From assembly GCF_034479375.1 (NCBI RefSeq), contig NZ_CP140155.1:3196001-3260000 (forward strand): a stretch of 64,000 nt of DNA. The letters are read 5' to 3'. Positions 46,091 to 54,925 of this stretch are shown here, piece after piece; positions within the stretch are counted from its first letter, which is position 1, and each line of letters starts with the position of its first letter. The notes under the pieces were generated by a model that had not been told where the DNA came from, made no database searches, and saw only the letters and a program-made list of their open reading frames with translations. Position numbers and translations under genes: made by a program. The DNA is from Rhodopseudomonas palustris (GTDB lineage: Bacteria; Pseudomonadota; Alphaproteobacteria; Rhizobiales; Xanthobacteraceae).

Positions 46091-47677
46091 TCAGTAGCCC
46101 AGCGCGCAGCCATCCTTGCGCGGATCGGAGCCGCCGGTGAGCGTGCCCTTGTCCCAGTCGATCCAGATCGCCTGGCCGCCGCCGTGCGGCGTACCGACCG
46201 AAGTGACCTGGTGGCCGAGCGCCTTCAGGCCCTCCACCGTCGCGGCGGGCACGCCCTCCTCGAGCTGATACACGTTCTCGTAGTGCAGCCCACGCGGCAG
46301 ATCGATCGCCTCCTGCACGTCGAGGCCGTAGTCCAGGATGTTGGTCAGGACATGGACCTGGCCGACCGGCTGGTACTGGCCGCCCATCACGCCGAACGAC
46401 ATCCGCGCCCGGCCGTTCTCGGTGGCGAGCGCCGGGATGATGGTGTGCAGCGGCCGCTTGTTCGGCGCGATGCAGTTCGGATGGCCGGGCTGAATGCGGA
46501 AGCCGGCGCCGCGATTCTGCAGCAGGATGCCGGTGTTGTTCGAGACGATCGCCGAGCCGAACGAATGCGCGATCGAGTTGATGAACGAGCAGACGTTGCG
46601 GTCCTCGTCGACCACGGTGATGTACACCGTCGACGGGTTCATCGGCGGCGACACCTTCGGCAGATCCAGGATCTTGTCGAGCGCGATCTTGCTGAAATGC
46701 TCCTCGGCGAATTCGCGCGCCAGAATGCGGATCACGTCGACCTCGACATGGCCGGGGTCGCCGATGTGAAGCTCGCGCATCATGTAGGCGATCCGCGCCG
46801 CTTCCGCCTCGAGATGGAAGCGCTCGACGCTGAGCGGGCCGAACTTCGTCAGATCGAACCGGCTGAGGATGTTCAGCATCACCAGCATGGTGATCCCCGG
46901 ACCGTTCGGCGGGCACTGCCAGACGTCGAAGCCCTTGTAGATGGTGCCGATCGGCGAGGTCGTCTCGGTGGAGTGGCCGGCGAAATCCTCCAGCGTGTGC
47001 AGGCCGCCGAGCCCGCGCAGCGTCTCGACCATGTCCTGCGCGACCGCGCCCTTGTAGAACGCGTCGGGACCATTGTCGGCGATCAGCTTCAGCGTCTGCG
47101 CCAACTCGGGCTGCTTGATGACGTCGCCGGTCACGGCGGCCTCGCCGTTCGGCAGCAGATAGCGCTCGGTGTTGTGGCCCTTCTTCAGCTTCGCAAAACC
47201 GTTCTTCCAGTCGAACGCGACGCGCGGCGCGACGACATAGCCTTCGGCCGCCGCCTTGATCGCCGGTTGCAGCAGCCTGTCGAAGCCGAACCGGCCGTGG
47301 TCGCGCAGGATCGTCGCCCAGGCGTCGATGGCGCCGGGGATCGTCACCGAATGCGGGCTGGTCAGCGGGATGGCGTCGATGCCGCGCTCCAGGAACCACT
47401 CCGCCTTGGCGGCCGCCGGCGCGCGGCCGGAGCCGTTATAGGCGACGACCTTGCCGGTCCCCTTGGGCTGATACAGCGCGAAGCAATCGCCGCCGATGCC
47501 GGTCGATTGCGGTTCGATCACCGCCAGCAGCGCGGAGGCCGCGATCGCGGCGTCGGCCGCGGTGCCGCCGGCCTGCAGAATCTCGATCGCGGCGAGCGCC
47601 GCCTGCGGATGCGAGGTCGCCACCATGGCGTTTCGGGCATGGACCGTGGACCGGCCGGCGAAGTGAAAATTCCTCAT
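46091..47677 (-). CDS. Gamma-glutamyltransferase family protein (no signal peptide)
   Basis: N-terminal nucleophile hydrolase that cleaves or transfers gamma-glutamyl groups. 528 residues. The autoprocessing/catalytic Thr is T350 in STVYITVVDEDRN. The oxyanion Gly-Gly is in GVMGGQYQPVG. The N-terminal GGTAADAAIAASALLAVIEP and GIGGDCFALY blocks are typical. Most GGTs are periplasmic, but this one begins MRNFHFAGRSTVHARNAMVA with no signal peptide, so it is probably the cytosolic, YwrD/amidohydrolase-like branch; the substrate may not be glutathione. Upstream (in transcription) of the frameshifted dehydrogenase, same strand. Confidence 0.88.
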   Translation of the reverse strand: MRNFHFAGRSTVHARNAMVATSHPQAALAAIEILQAGGTAADAAIAASALLAVIEPQSTGIGGDCFALYQPKGTGKVVAYNGSGRAPAAAKAEWFLERGIDAIPLTSPHSVTIPGAIDAWATILRDHGRFGFDRLLQPAIKAAAEGYVVAPRVAFDWKNGFAKLKKGHNTERYLLPNGEAAVTGDVIKQPELAQTLKLIADNGPDAFYKGAVAQDMVETLRGLGGLHTLEDFAGHSTETTSPIGTIYKGFDVWQCPPNGPGITMLVMLNILSRFDLTKFGPLSVERFHLEAEAARIAYMMRELHIGDPGHVEVDVIRILAREFAEEHFSKIALDKILDLPKVSPPMNPSTVYITVVDEDRNVCSFINSIAHSFGSAIVSNNTGILLQNRGAGFRIQPGHPNCIAPNKRPLHTIIPALATENGRARMSFGVMGGQYQPVGQVHVLTNILDYGLDVQEAIDLPRGLHYENVYQLEEGVPAATVEGLKALGHQVTSVGTPHGGGQAIWIDWDKGTLTGGSDPRKDGCALGY

Positions 47678-47854
47678 GGGAACAAGCTCATTGGTTCACC
47701 GCGCCGCGCTTCGGCGCCGGCCTAATTGGCATATTCCGGCGGGCCTGGGCAATCCTCGCCGACGCATGCCTCGAGCTGCGGGGTTTCGCGCGGCGGGCGC
47801 GGCTGATAGATCATCGCGCTCGCGCGGCGAGCCCGCACAGCAGTGGAGCGTCCG

Positions 47855-48070
47855 ATGGCCGACGATCAAACCCCCAGCGACCGCATCGAGGCGCTGGAGA
47901 TGCGCCTGACCTATCAGGACGAGACCATCGACACGCTGAACCAGACCGTCACCGCGCAGTGGAAGCAGATCGACGCCCTGACGCGACAGATCGCGGCCCT
48001 CTCCGAGCGCCTCGCCCAGGCCGAAACCAGCGTCGCCGCCCCCGCCAACGAGCGCCCGCCGCATTATTGA
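47855..48070 (+). CDS. slyX: SlyX family protein
   Basis: A 71-residue coiled-coil protein of unknown function, named after its E. coli position beside slyD. ATG 47855 gives MADDQTPSDRIEALEMRLTY, followed by QDETIDTLNQTVTAQWKQID, the family signature. Heptad-like Leu/Ile spacing runs through residues 10-60. The C-terminus is Pro/Tyr (RPPHY), as usual. Single gene, followed by a family E repeat. Confidence 0.88.
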   Translation: MADDQTPSDRIEALEMRLTYQDETIDTLNQTVTAQWKQIDALTRQIAALSERLAQAETSVAAPANERPPHY

Positions 48071-48135
48071 GGCGGGGCTGTAGTCGCGCGCGGTCTTGCG
48101 CCAGTCCGCAATCTGATCTGTGGCGGGGCTCTCTT

Positions 48136-48283
48136 CACCCTCCCCTGGAGGGGGAGGGTCGGCGGGCAGCGCGCGAAGCGCGGTGCACGACGGGGTGGGG
48201 TGAGCCGCGGGCACGGCGGATGAACTCTTCGCCACCCCACCCCGCTCGCTACGCGAGCGACCCTCCCCCTCCAGGGGAGGGTG
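48136..48283. repeat. Long palindromic repeat, family E variant
   Basis: CACCCTCCCCTGGAGGGGGA at the left and TCCCCCTCCAGGGGAGGGTG at the right form a near-perfect terminal stem. GCGCGAAGCGCG and GCTCGCTACGCGAGCG hairpins lie inside. Between slyX (plus) and the acyl-CoA synthetase (minus). Confidence 0.9.
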
Positions 48284-48284
48284 T

Positions 48285-49820
48285 TTAGTCCCGCCCCGCC
48301 GCCAATCGCTGATCGCGCAGCTCGCGTTTCAGCACCTTGCCGATCGCGCTGCGCGGCAAGGCTTCGGAGAGGACGACATCGGACAGCCGCTGGGTCTTGC
48401 CGACCTGGGCGTTGGTCCACGCTTTCAGCTCCGCGGGGTCGAGCGCTGCGCCCGGACGCGGCACCGCGAAGGCCACCGGCGTCTCGCCCCAGTCTTCCGA
48501 CGGCATGCCCACCACCGCAACCTCGAGCACCGCAGGATGCTGGCTCGCGATCGCCTCGATGTCGCTCGGACAGATGTTGAAGCCGCCGGAGATGATCATG
48601 TCCTTCTTGCGGTCCATCAGCGTCAGGAAGCCCTCGGCATCGAACCGGCCGACGTCGCCGGTGCGCACCCAGCGGTTGCCTTCCTTGTCGGTCCACAACG
48701 TCTCGGCCGTCTTCTGCGGCTGATTGAGATAGCCCTTCATCATCACCGCCGAGCGGCCGACGATTTCGCCAATCTCGCCCTGGGCGACGAAATCGCCGTC
48801 CTCGTCGATCAGCCGGATCTCGTGCTCCGGCATCGGCTGGCCGACGGTTGCGAGCTTGTCGGGATGCTCGTGCGCCAGCAGCGCGCAGGAGCCGCCGCCC
48901 TCGGTCATGCCATAGTACTCGGTGAGGCCGCCGGGCCAGCGCGCCAGGATATCGCGCTTCAGCTCGGCCGCGAACGGCGCCGAGGTGCAGAACTTCATCA
49001 CGAAGGACGACAAATCGTAGTCGGCGAATTCGGGCATCGCCATGATCCGGCGATATTGCACCGGCACCAGCATCGCGTGGGTGACGCGGTGCTTCTGCGC
49101 CAGGTCGAGGAAGCCCTTGGCGTCGAACTTCTTCATCAGCACCAGCGTGCCGCCGCCGGCCAGCGTCGGGTTGAAGCACACCAGCGTGGTGTTGGAATAA
49201 AGCGGCGTCGACAGCAGCGTCACGGCGTCGGGCCCGTAGCCGAGCGGATCGAGCTGGCCGTATTGCCGCCAGCGTAGATAGTGGGTGTGGACGATGCCCT
49301 TCGGCGTGCCGGTGGTGCCCGACGAATAGATGATGTTGAACACCCATTCCGGATCGACCGTCACCGGCGCGGGCTTCGCGCCTTCCGGCGCGATCCAGCC
49401 GGCGAAGGCGGCCCCGCTGGCGCGGCCGTCGAGCGCGACGCGGCGGATGGCGGGGTCGATCGCTGCGCCCTTCATCGCATCGGCGGCGAAGTCGTCGGTG
49501 AACAGGATCCTGGCGGCGGAGTCCTTGACCATCGCGGCGAGATCCTGCGCGGTCGAGGACGGCGCCAGCGGCGCCACCGCGACGCCGGCGCGGAGCGCGC
49601 CGAGAAAGGTCGCGACGTATTCGATCGAGGACAGCGCGCAGATCGAGATCGCATCGGTCGGCTCGATACCGTCGCGCTGCAAGGCGGCCGCGACACGGTC
49701 GATCAGCGCGTCGAATTCCGCGTAACGCAATTGACGCTCACCGTCGATCACCGCGATCCGGTCCGGATGCGCCTGCGCCGTGCGGCGCACCAGTTCGTCG
49801 AGGGTGATGAAGTCGGGCAT
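48285..49820 (-). CDS. AMP-dependent acyl-CoA synthetase / ligase
   Basis: Adenylate-forming enzyme, probably activating a fatty or aromatic carboxylic acid to its CoA ester. 511 residues from ATG 49820 (MPDFITLDELVRRTAQAHPD). P-loop IIYSSGTTGTPKGIVHTH, A5 motif GLTEYYGMTEGGG, A7/A8 TGDVGRFDAEGFLTLMDRKKDMIISGG, and the catalytic Lys in LPRSAIGKVLKREL at the C-terminus. The start is chosen because the upstream extension runs through a family D repeat. The substrate class cannot be fixed. Monocistronic or with the NTF2-like gene upstream on the same strand. Confidence 0.93.
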   Translation of the reverse strand: MPDFITLDELVRRTAQAHPDRIAVIDGERQLRYAEFDALIDRVAAALQRDGIEPTDAISICALSSIEYVATFLGALRAGVAVAPLAPSSTAQDLAAMVKDSAARILFTDDFAADAMKGAAIDPAIRRVALDGRASGAAFAGWIAPEGAKPAPVTVDPEWVFNIIYSSGTTGTPKGIVHTHYLRWRQYGQLDPLGYGPDAVTLLSTPLYSNTTLVCFNPTLAGGGTLVLMKKFDAKGFLDLAQKHRVTHAMLVPVQYRRIMAMPEFADYDLSSFVMKFCTSAPFAAELKRDILARWPGGLTEYYGMTEGGGSCALLAHEHPDKLATVGQPMPEHEIRLIDEDGDFVAQGEIGEIVGRSAVMMKGYLNQPQKTAETLWTDKEGNRWVRTGDVGRFDAEGFLTLMDRKKDMIISGGFNICPSDIEAIASQHPAVLEVAVVGMPSEDWGETPVAFAVPRPGAALDPAELKAWTNAQVGKTQRLSDVVLSEALPRSAIGKVLKRELRDQRLAAGRD

Positions 49821-49868
49821 TTCGGTCTCCGGTTGGTTTCTTGTTGGCTCTGTATAGCAGCAAGACTC

Positions 49869-49955
49869 GTCATCCTGAGGCGCGAGCGAAGCGAGCCTCG
49901 AAGGATGACAGCGGCACGTGTGGCCCATCCTTCGAGGCGCGCCCCTCAGGATGAC
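49869..49955. repeat. Palindromic intergenic repeat, family D (CATCCTGAGG type)
   Basis: GTCATCCTGAGGCGCGAGCG ... GGCGCGCCCCTCAGGATGAC, with inner CCTCGAAGGATG / CATCCTTCGAGG. Fills the gap between the acyl-CoA synthetase and the NTF2-like gene. Confidence 0.9.
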
Positions 49956-49973
49956 GCCGACGGCGTCGAAAGC

Positions 49974-50579
49974 CTACCGATCCAGCTTCTCTCCCCTCAA
50001 CCACGCCGCGCCGCTGGCGTAAAGCCGCTCCACCGCCTCGCCTTGAAGGCCCGGCATGTCGCGCTTGATCTGGTAGCCGATCCGGCTCTGCAGATACGCC
50101 AGATGCCGATAGCCTTCGGGGAATTGCGCGAGCAGCGCGGCATCGAGTTCGAGCTTCGCCGAGGGATCGACCGGATCCATCCGGTCCTTTTCATAGATCG
50201 GCTGACGCAGCACGAAGCCCCAGCGGCCGTCGCGCTTTTCGAGAAAATCGTAGAACCGCCCGGTGCAGACGACGTCGACCACGACGTCGTGCACGCGGGC
50301 GCGCTGCGCGATCGTCATCTTGGTCTGCGAGATCGCGCGGGGCCCCGCGAGGTCGATCGCCTGCCCACCGAGGAAATGCAGGATCGAGACGCCCTTGGCC
50401 CAGCCGGCCTTGCTCATGGCGATGAATTCGTCGGCGGTGCCTTGGGTCCAGGTCGCCATCATCCGGCCGTCGTCGAACCAGACGGTGCGAAACCGGTCCC
50501 AGTCGCCGGCGTCCCGCCACACCACCCAATTCTCGATCAGGTCGCGAATCGCGAGCCTGTCCTGCAACTCCGGATCCAT
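49974..50579 (-). CDS. NTF2/SnoaL-like protein
   Basis: A 201-residue cone-shaped alpha+beta protein of the nuclear-transport-factor-2 superfamily. From ATG 50579 (MDPELQDRLAIRDLIENWVV) it shows helices then DAGDWDRFRTVWFDDGRMMA and VHDVVVDVVCTGRFYDFLEKRDGRWGFVLRQPIY, which fit SnoaL-like domain 4 proteins. C-terminal MPGLQGEAVERLYASGAAWL. Located behind a family D repeat from the acyl-CoA synthetase, same strand. Ligand or catalytic function unknown. A start at 50615 is possible. Confidence 0.82.
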   Translation of the reverse strand: MDPELQDRLAIRDLIENWVVWRDAGDWDRFRTVWFDDGRMMATWTQGTADEFIAMSKAGWAKGVSILHFLGGQAIDLAGPRAISQTKMTIAQRARVHDVVVDVVCTGRFYDFLEKRDGRWGFVLRQPIYEKDRMDPVDPSAKLELDAALLAQFPEGYRHLAYLQSRIGYQIKRDMPGLQGEAVERLYASGAAWLRGEKLDR

Positions 50580-50719
50580 CTGCCGTTTCCGCCCCAGCGT
50601 CTTGCGCGGTGCCACTATAAGAACGGCAGCACAAAGTGCGAGGGGGCCGGATGCAGCGGCGCCCTGCTTCGGCGTCGGGTCGGAGGAGGCAAGGCCGCGA
50701 TCGGGCGGGGCCGCGCGGC

Positions 50720-51382
50720 TCAGTTGCGGGCTTCGGAGCGGTCCTGCAGCATCGCGCTCAACCGCGGGTGCACCTCGATGTTGCGGTCGTAGCTGATCAG
50801 GCCGAGCTTGCGGAACTTGTTCATGAAGAAGCTCACGCGCGAACGCGTAGTGCCGATCATCTCCGCCAGCGTCTCCTGGCTGATGTGCGGTGCGATCGGC
50901 TGCGCGCTGCCGTCATTGTCGAGCTTCGAGAGGCGCAGCAGCAACCGCGCCAGCCGCTTCTCGCTGGAGTTGAACAGCTGGTCGATCAGATCCTCTTCCA
51001 TCCCGCGGTTGCGCAGCAGCAGATGGCGGGTGAACAGTTCGGCGAAATCGGCTTCGGTGCGTAGCGCCTCGATCATCAGGCATTTGTTGATCGAGGCGAC
51101 GACGCAATCGCGCATCGCGATCGTGGTCGCGCAACGCGTCTCATCGCCGATGAGGCAGTCATCCCCGAAAAACTGCCCGGATTCCACCAGACGGATCGCC
51201 GCCTCCTTGCCCTGCGCGGACAGCACCACGACCTTGATCCGGCCATCGAGCAGAAAGAACACGCTGTCGGCGGCGTCGCCCTGGGAGAAGATCTCCTGGT
51301 CCCGCGTGAACCGCAGGATCGACTTTCCAGCGCCGGGCCTGGCGAAAAACTCCCGGTAGTCGAAATCGGCTTCCAACCTCAT
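50720..51382 (-). CDS. Crp/Fnr family transcriptional regulator
   Basis: 220 residues. cNMP-binding domain FTRDQEIFSQGDAADSVFFL, then LDGRIKVVVLSAQGKEAAIRLVESGQFFGDDCL. C-terminal HTH HISQETLAEMIGTTRSRVSFFMNKFRKLGLI. The N-terminal Fe-S cysteine cluster of FNR is absent, so it is not an oxygen sensor of that type. Three cysteines (DDCLI, RCATT, RDCVV) remain. The start ATG 51382 (MRLEADFDYREFF) has GGAGACGG upstream; ATG 51400 (MELETV) is an alternative. Ligand unknown. Related R. palustris proteins include cell-cycle or stress regulators. Confidence 0.9.
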   Translation of the reverse strand: MRLEADFDYREFFARPGAGKSILRFTRDQEIFSQGDAADSVFFLLDGRIKVVVLSAQGKEAAIRLVESGQFFGDDCLIGDETRCATTIAMRDCVVASINKCLMIEALRTEADFAELFTRHLLLRNRGMEEDLIDQLFNSSEKRLARLLLRLSKLDNDGSAQPIAPHISQETLAEMIGTTRSRVSFFMNKFRKLGLISYDRNIEVHPRLSAMLQDRSEARN

Positions 51383-51691
51383 AACCGTCTCCAACTCCAT
51401 GGGAAGCTGATACGGCTGAAATGATAGACCGCCGCCGCCTGAAATCGCTGGTAAAAACTCCGAACCTAGTGAAGGTACGAGGTCTCGCCGCAACAGTTTC
51501 AAACGGGTAGTCGACGAAAGAGAGCCTTCGGCGAGAACATGCAGACCGGTACGCGCGCGCGTTGAGCTCCCCCTTGATCCTTCAACGGACGAGACCAGGT
51601 TGGAGCCGCGTCGCCTCAGCGGTCACGCTCCGCAGATGGAGACCGGGCAGAATACGATCGGGGCGATCCACTGATCGTCGCCGATCAAGCA
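51383..51691. other. 309-nt stretch with no recognised gene
   Basis: Read on both strands; no reliable coding pattern, RNA gene or terminator seen. It should contain the promoter of the Crp/Fnr gene. Confidence 0.5.
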
Positions 51692-52105
51692 TCACGCCAC
51701 CGGCGTGATCCGCTCGTCGCTCCACGACAGGCCGAATTCGTCGAGGCCGGCGGCGAGATAGTCGCTGAGCAGCGGCTCGCCGAGCAGGTAGCGCGCGGTG
51801 CGGCCGTTGCGGCCGTCGGCGGCCTCGCGGCGGAGATCCTCCCATTCCTCGATGCTGCCGTCGCCGCGGCCGAGCCGCATCAGCGCGACGAGATCGATCT
51901 GTTCTTCCTCGGTCATCGCGGCGATGAAGCCGGCGATCTCCTGCGCCACCGGATCGTTGCCGTTGTCTTCCAGCACGTCGATCATGTTGTCGTCGGCGCC
52001 GTTCGACCCGGAATCGACGTCCGTGGCGCCTTCCTTGACGTCGTATTCCCGTGCCTTCTCGATCAGGAAGCCGACCTTGTCGGTGGAAATTGCGAGTTCA
52101 GGCAT
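51692..52105 (-). CDS. DUF3775 family protein
   Basis: 137 residues, strongly acidic, function unknown. ATG 52105 (MPELAISTDKVGFLIEKARE) follows GGGAGATC. Family marks: ATDVDSGSNGADDNMIDVLE then MTEEEQIDLVALMRLGRGDG, and TARYLLGEPLLSDYLAAGLD near the C-terminus. Divergent from the MBL-fold gene, sharing about 120 nt of promoter region. Confidence 0.86.
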   Translation of the reverse strand: MPELAISTDKVGFLIEKAREYDVKEGATDVDSGSNGADDNMIDVLEDNGNDPVAQEIAGFIAAMTEEEQIDLVALMRLGRGDGSIEEWEDLRREAADGRNGRTARYLLGEPLLSDYLAAGLDEFGLSWSDERITPVA

Positions 52106-52225
52106 CGAATGATCTCCCATCGTTTGGCGCCATACGACCAACGCGTCGCAGCGGCGGATGATCCATTGCACCGCACCGGCAAAACCAGCATGGTCGGGCA
52201 AAACAACAGTCGGGAGAGACGTGGG

Positions 52226-53074
52226 ATGGGCTGGACGATCGGCAAGGTCAAGATCACAAAAATCGTCGAAATCGAATCCACCGGGGGCACCCGGTTCATC
52301 CTGCCGCAGGCGACCAACGAGGAAATCCAGAAGCTGGCCTGGCTCGCGCCGGACTTCGCCAATGCGGAGGGCCGGCTGCGAATGACGGTGCACGCGCTGG
52401 TGGTCGAGACGCCGACGCGCCGCATCGTGGTCGATACCTGCATCGGCAACGACAAGCAGGGCCGCAGCGTGCCGACCTGGAACGGGCTGGACAGGCCTTT
52501 TCTCGCCGACATGGCCGCGGCGGGCTATCCCGCGGACAGCATCGACACCGTGATCTGCACGCATCTGCACGTCGATCACGTCGGCTGGAATACAAGGCTC
52601 GTCGATGGGCGCTGGGTGCCGACCTTCGGCAACGCACGCTATGTGTTCGCGCGCGACGAATACGACTACTGGAAACAGCACAGCACCGAGGGCGAGCACG
52701 CGGCGGTGTTCGCGGATTCGATCAAGCCGGTGGTCGATGCCGGTCTGGTCGACCTGGTGGCGAGCGACGCTGCGGTGGCGGACGAGATCACGCTGATCCC
52801 GACGCCCGGCCACAGCCCCGGCCATGTCAGCCTGCACGTCCGGTCCGATGGCAAAGAGGCGCTGCTGAGCGGCGACGTCGCGCACCATCCCTGCCAGATG
52901 GCGCATCTGGACTGGGCCTCGACGGTCGATTTCGATCCGAAGCAATCGACCGAATCCCGGCGCGCGCTGTTCTCGCGCTTCGCCGATACGCCGACGCTGG
53001 TGATCGGCGGCCATTTCGGACCCGGCCACATCACGCGCGACGGCGACGCCTTCCGGCTGGTGGCAGCGCAATAA
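52226..53074 (+). CDS. Metallo-beta-lactamase fold hydrolase
   Basis: 282 residues from ATG 52226 (MGWTIGKVKITKIVEIESTG). Zinc motif THLHVDHVG (HxHxDH), later metal ligands in SGDVAHHPCQ and GGHFGPGHI, typical of the MBL-fold hydrolases near AHL lactonases and quorum-quenching enzymes (Lactamase_B). Upstream frame extends to 52109 but lies in the DUF3775 promoter area. The substrate is not known; lactonase, glyoxalase II and sulfatase functions are all found in this family. Confidence 0.88.
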   Translation: MGWTIGKVKITKIVEIESTGGTRFILPQATNEEIQKLAWLAPDFANAEGRLRMTVHALVVETPTRRIVVDTCIGNDKQGRSVPTWNGLDRPFLADMAAAGYPADSIDTVICTHLHVDHVGWNTRLVDGRWVPTFGNARYVFARDEYDYWKQHSTEGEHAAVFADSIKPVVDAGLVDLVASDAAVADEITLIPTPGHSPGHVSLHVRSDGKEALLSGDVAHHPCQMAHLDWASTVDFDPKQSTESRRALFSRFADTPTLVIGGHFGPGHITRDGDAFRLVAAQ

Positions 53075-53181
53075 CAGCGCCCGCGCAGCAACGCCGCATG
53101 GGCCGCCCGCGACTACGCCGGTTGAATTCCGCGCGGCGCTGCTCCATGAGGTGAGCAGCAAAATTCAGGAGGAAGCGCTAC

Positions 53182-54024
53182 ATGAAGCTCGTTCGATATG
53201 GTGAGATTGGCCAGGAGAAGCCCGGCCTGATCGATAAATCAGGCCAGTTGCGCGATCTGTCGGCGCAACTGCCGGACCTCGCCGGCGAAGCGTTTGCGCC
53301 GGCCGGCCTCGCCAAGCTCGCCGCGCTCGATCCCGCGAGCCTGCCGGCCGTGGCAGGCCAGCCGCGGATCGGATCGCCGGTCGGCGGCGCGCCGAAATTC
53401 ATCGCGATCGGGCTGAACTACGCGGATCACGCCGCCGAAGCCAACATGCCGATTCCGTCCGAGCCGATCGTCTTCATGAAGGCGTCGAGCTCGCTGTGCG
53501 GGCCGAACGACGACGTCGAAAAGCCGCGCGGCTCGACCAAACTCGACTGGGAAGTCGAACTCGCGATCGTGATCGGCACCCGCGCCAAATACGTCTCCGA
53601 GGCCGATGCGCTCGACTACGTCGCCGGCTACGCGGTCTGCAACGACGTCTCCGAACGCGCCTTCCAGATCGAGCGCATGGGGCAATGGACCAAGGGCAAG
53701 TCGCACGACACCTTCGGGCCGCTGGGCCCGTGGCTCGTCACCAGGGACGAGATCGCCGACGTGCACAAGCTCGGGATGTGGCTCGACGTCAACGGCAAGC
53801 GCTGCCAGACCGGCTCGACCGCGACGATGATCTTCAACGTGCCGAAGATCGTGTCCTATTTGTCCGAACTGATGACGCTGCTGCCCGGCGACATCATCAC
53901 CACCGGCACCCCGCCCGGCGTCGGCATGGGCATGAAACCCCCGCAATTCCTCGATGTCGGCGACGTCGTCACGCTCGGCATCGACGGTCTCGGCGAGCAG
54001 AAGCAGACCATCGTGGCGGCGTGA
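53182..54024 (+). CDS. Fumarylacetoacetate hydrolase (FAH) family protein
   Basis: 280 residues from ATG 53182, with AGGAGGAAG before it. C-terminal FAH barrel: KFIAIGLNYADHAAEANMPI, EPIVFMKASSSLCGPND, KLDWEVELAIVIGTRAKYVS with the metal-binding Glu pair, GYAVCNDVSERAFQ, and TGTPPGVGMGMKPP. The N-terminal region is the short FAHD-type lid. Members hydrolyse or decarboxylate acylpyruvates and oxaloacetate or act in aromatic meta-cleavage (ureidoglycolate lyase-like annotations also exist). Gene order with the MBL hydrolase (107 nt upstream) suggests, but does not prove, a shared catabolic role. Confidence 0.93.
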   Translation: MKLVRYGEIGQEKPGLIDKSGQLRDLSAQLPDLAGEAFAPAGLAKLAALDPASLPAVAGQPRIGSPVGGAPKFIAIGLNYADHAAEANMPIPSEPIVFMKASSSLCGPNDDVEKPRGSTKLDWEVELAIVIGTRAKYVSEADALDYVAGYAVCNDVSERAFQIERMGQWTKGKSHDTFGPLGPWLVTRDEIADVHKLGMWLDVNGKRCQTGSTATMIFNVPKIVSYLSELMTLLPGDIITTGTPPGVGMGMKPPQFLDVGDVVTLGIDGLGEQKQTIVAA

Positions 54025-54043
54025 GCGCTGCGACGAGCAAAGC

Positions 54044-54169
54044 CTCATCCTGAGGAGCGCTCCGCAAGGAGCGCGTCTCGAAGGATGGCGAAGTGAGTGG
54101 TGCCTGCGGCCCATCCTTCGAGACGCCCGACGACGCGCGACGCGCGTTGCCGGGCTCCTCAGGATGAGG
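54044..54169. repeat. Palindromic intergenic repeat, family D copy 2
   Basis: CTCATCCTGAGGAGCGCTCC on the left and CTCCTCAGGATGAG on the right; inner CATCCTTCGAGACG segment and its inverse CGTCTCGAAGGATG. Between the FAH and GST genes. Confidence 0.9.
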
Positions 54170-54220
54170 TCGTAGTTGGTGAAACGCCGTATTGATAAGC
54201 CCAATTGGAAGGGACTTCCG

Positions 54221-54838
54221 ATGAAACTCTCGTTCTCCCCCGCCTCGCCGTTCGCGCGCAAGCTGCGGATCGCGGCGATCGAGCTCGGACTGATCGACCG
54301 GATCGAATTCGTTTCGGCGACGGTGATCCCCGGGCAGGCCAATGACGACTACATGCGCGACGTCAATCCGCTGAAGAAGCTGCCGGCGCTGATCCTCGAC
54401 AACGGCGAGGTGATCGTCGATTCCTTCGTGATCGCCGAGTATCTCGACGACCTCGCCGGCGGCGGCAAACTGATGCCGGCTTCGGGGCCGGAGAAGTGGC
54501 GCGTGAAGAGTGATCACTCGCTGCTGCAGGGCATGCTGGATTCGATGCTGCTGTGCCGCTACGAGAAGCTGGTGCGGCCGAAGGAGCTGTTCTGGCAGGG
54601 CTGGTACGACGACCACTGGAATCGCGCCTGGACCGGCCTGGCGCGTTTCGAGAAGGCCGATAAGGTCTTGAACGGACAGCTTGATTTGGCGCAGATCGGG
54701 CTGGTTTGCGTGCTCGGTTATGCGGATTTCCGGTTTCCGGATTGCGGCTGGCGCGAGGCCTACCCCAAACTCGCCGCGTTCAACGAGAAAATGCTGGAGC
54801 GTCAATCGGTTAAGGTCTCGGTGCCGCCGCCGGCGTGA
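54221..54838 (+). CDS. Glutathione S-transferase family protein
   Basis: 205 residues from ATG 54221 (MKLSFSPASPFARKLRIAAI). The N-terminal thioredoxin-like domain has a Ser-Pro-Phe turn (ASPFARK) and the conserved cis-Pro region LPALILDNGEVIVDSFVIAEYLDD. All-helical C-terminal domain. The catalytic residue is a Ser-type (S6 or S9) rather than Cys. Role (conjugation or disulfide handling) not determined. The 3' end lies in a tandem 21-bp repeat that includes the stop codon. Confidence 0.9.
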   Translation: MKLSFSPASPFARKLRIAAIELGLIDRIEFVSATVIPGQANDDYMRDVNPLKKLPALILDNGEVIVDSFVIAEYLDDLAGGGKLMPASGPEKWRVKSDHSLLQGMLDSMLLCRYEKLVRPKELFWQGWYDDHWNRAWTGLARFEKADKVLNGQLDLAQIGLVCVLGYADFRFPDCGWREAYPKLAAFNEKMLERQSVKVSVPPPA

Positions 54839-54867
54839 GCCTTTGCGCCGCCGGCGTGAGTCTTTGC
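54826..54867 (+). repeat. Two tandem 21-bp copies at the GST stop codon
   Basis: Units at 54826-54846 and 54847-54867 differ at one base (GCCGCCGGCGTGAG then C or T, CTTTGC). Each contains the gene's TGA, so a second stop lies in phase in the copy. Looks like a recent slippage duplication. Confidence 0.85.
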
Positions 54868-54925
54868 GGCTTGCGGCAAACCCGTGACAAACTTCAGGCA
54901 GGTCGCGCCGCAAGAATTGCGCCGC

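Noticed and set aside
45161..47725. An 854-codon plus-strand frame opposite the GGT and dehydrogenase genes
   Set aside because: The minus-strand genes carry the catalytic motifs; the plus frame is low-complexity and Arg-rich.
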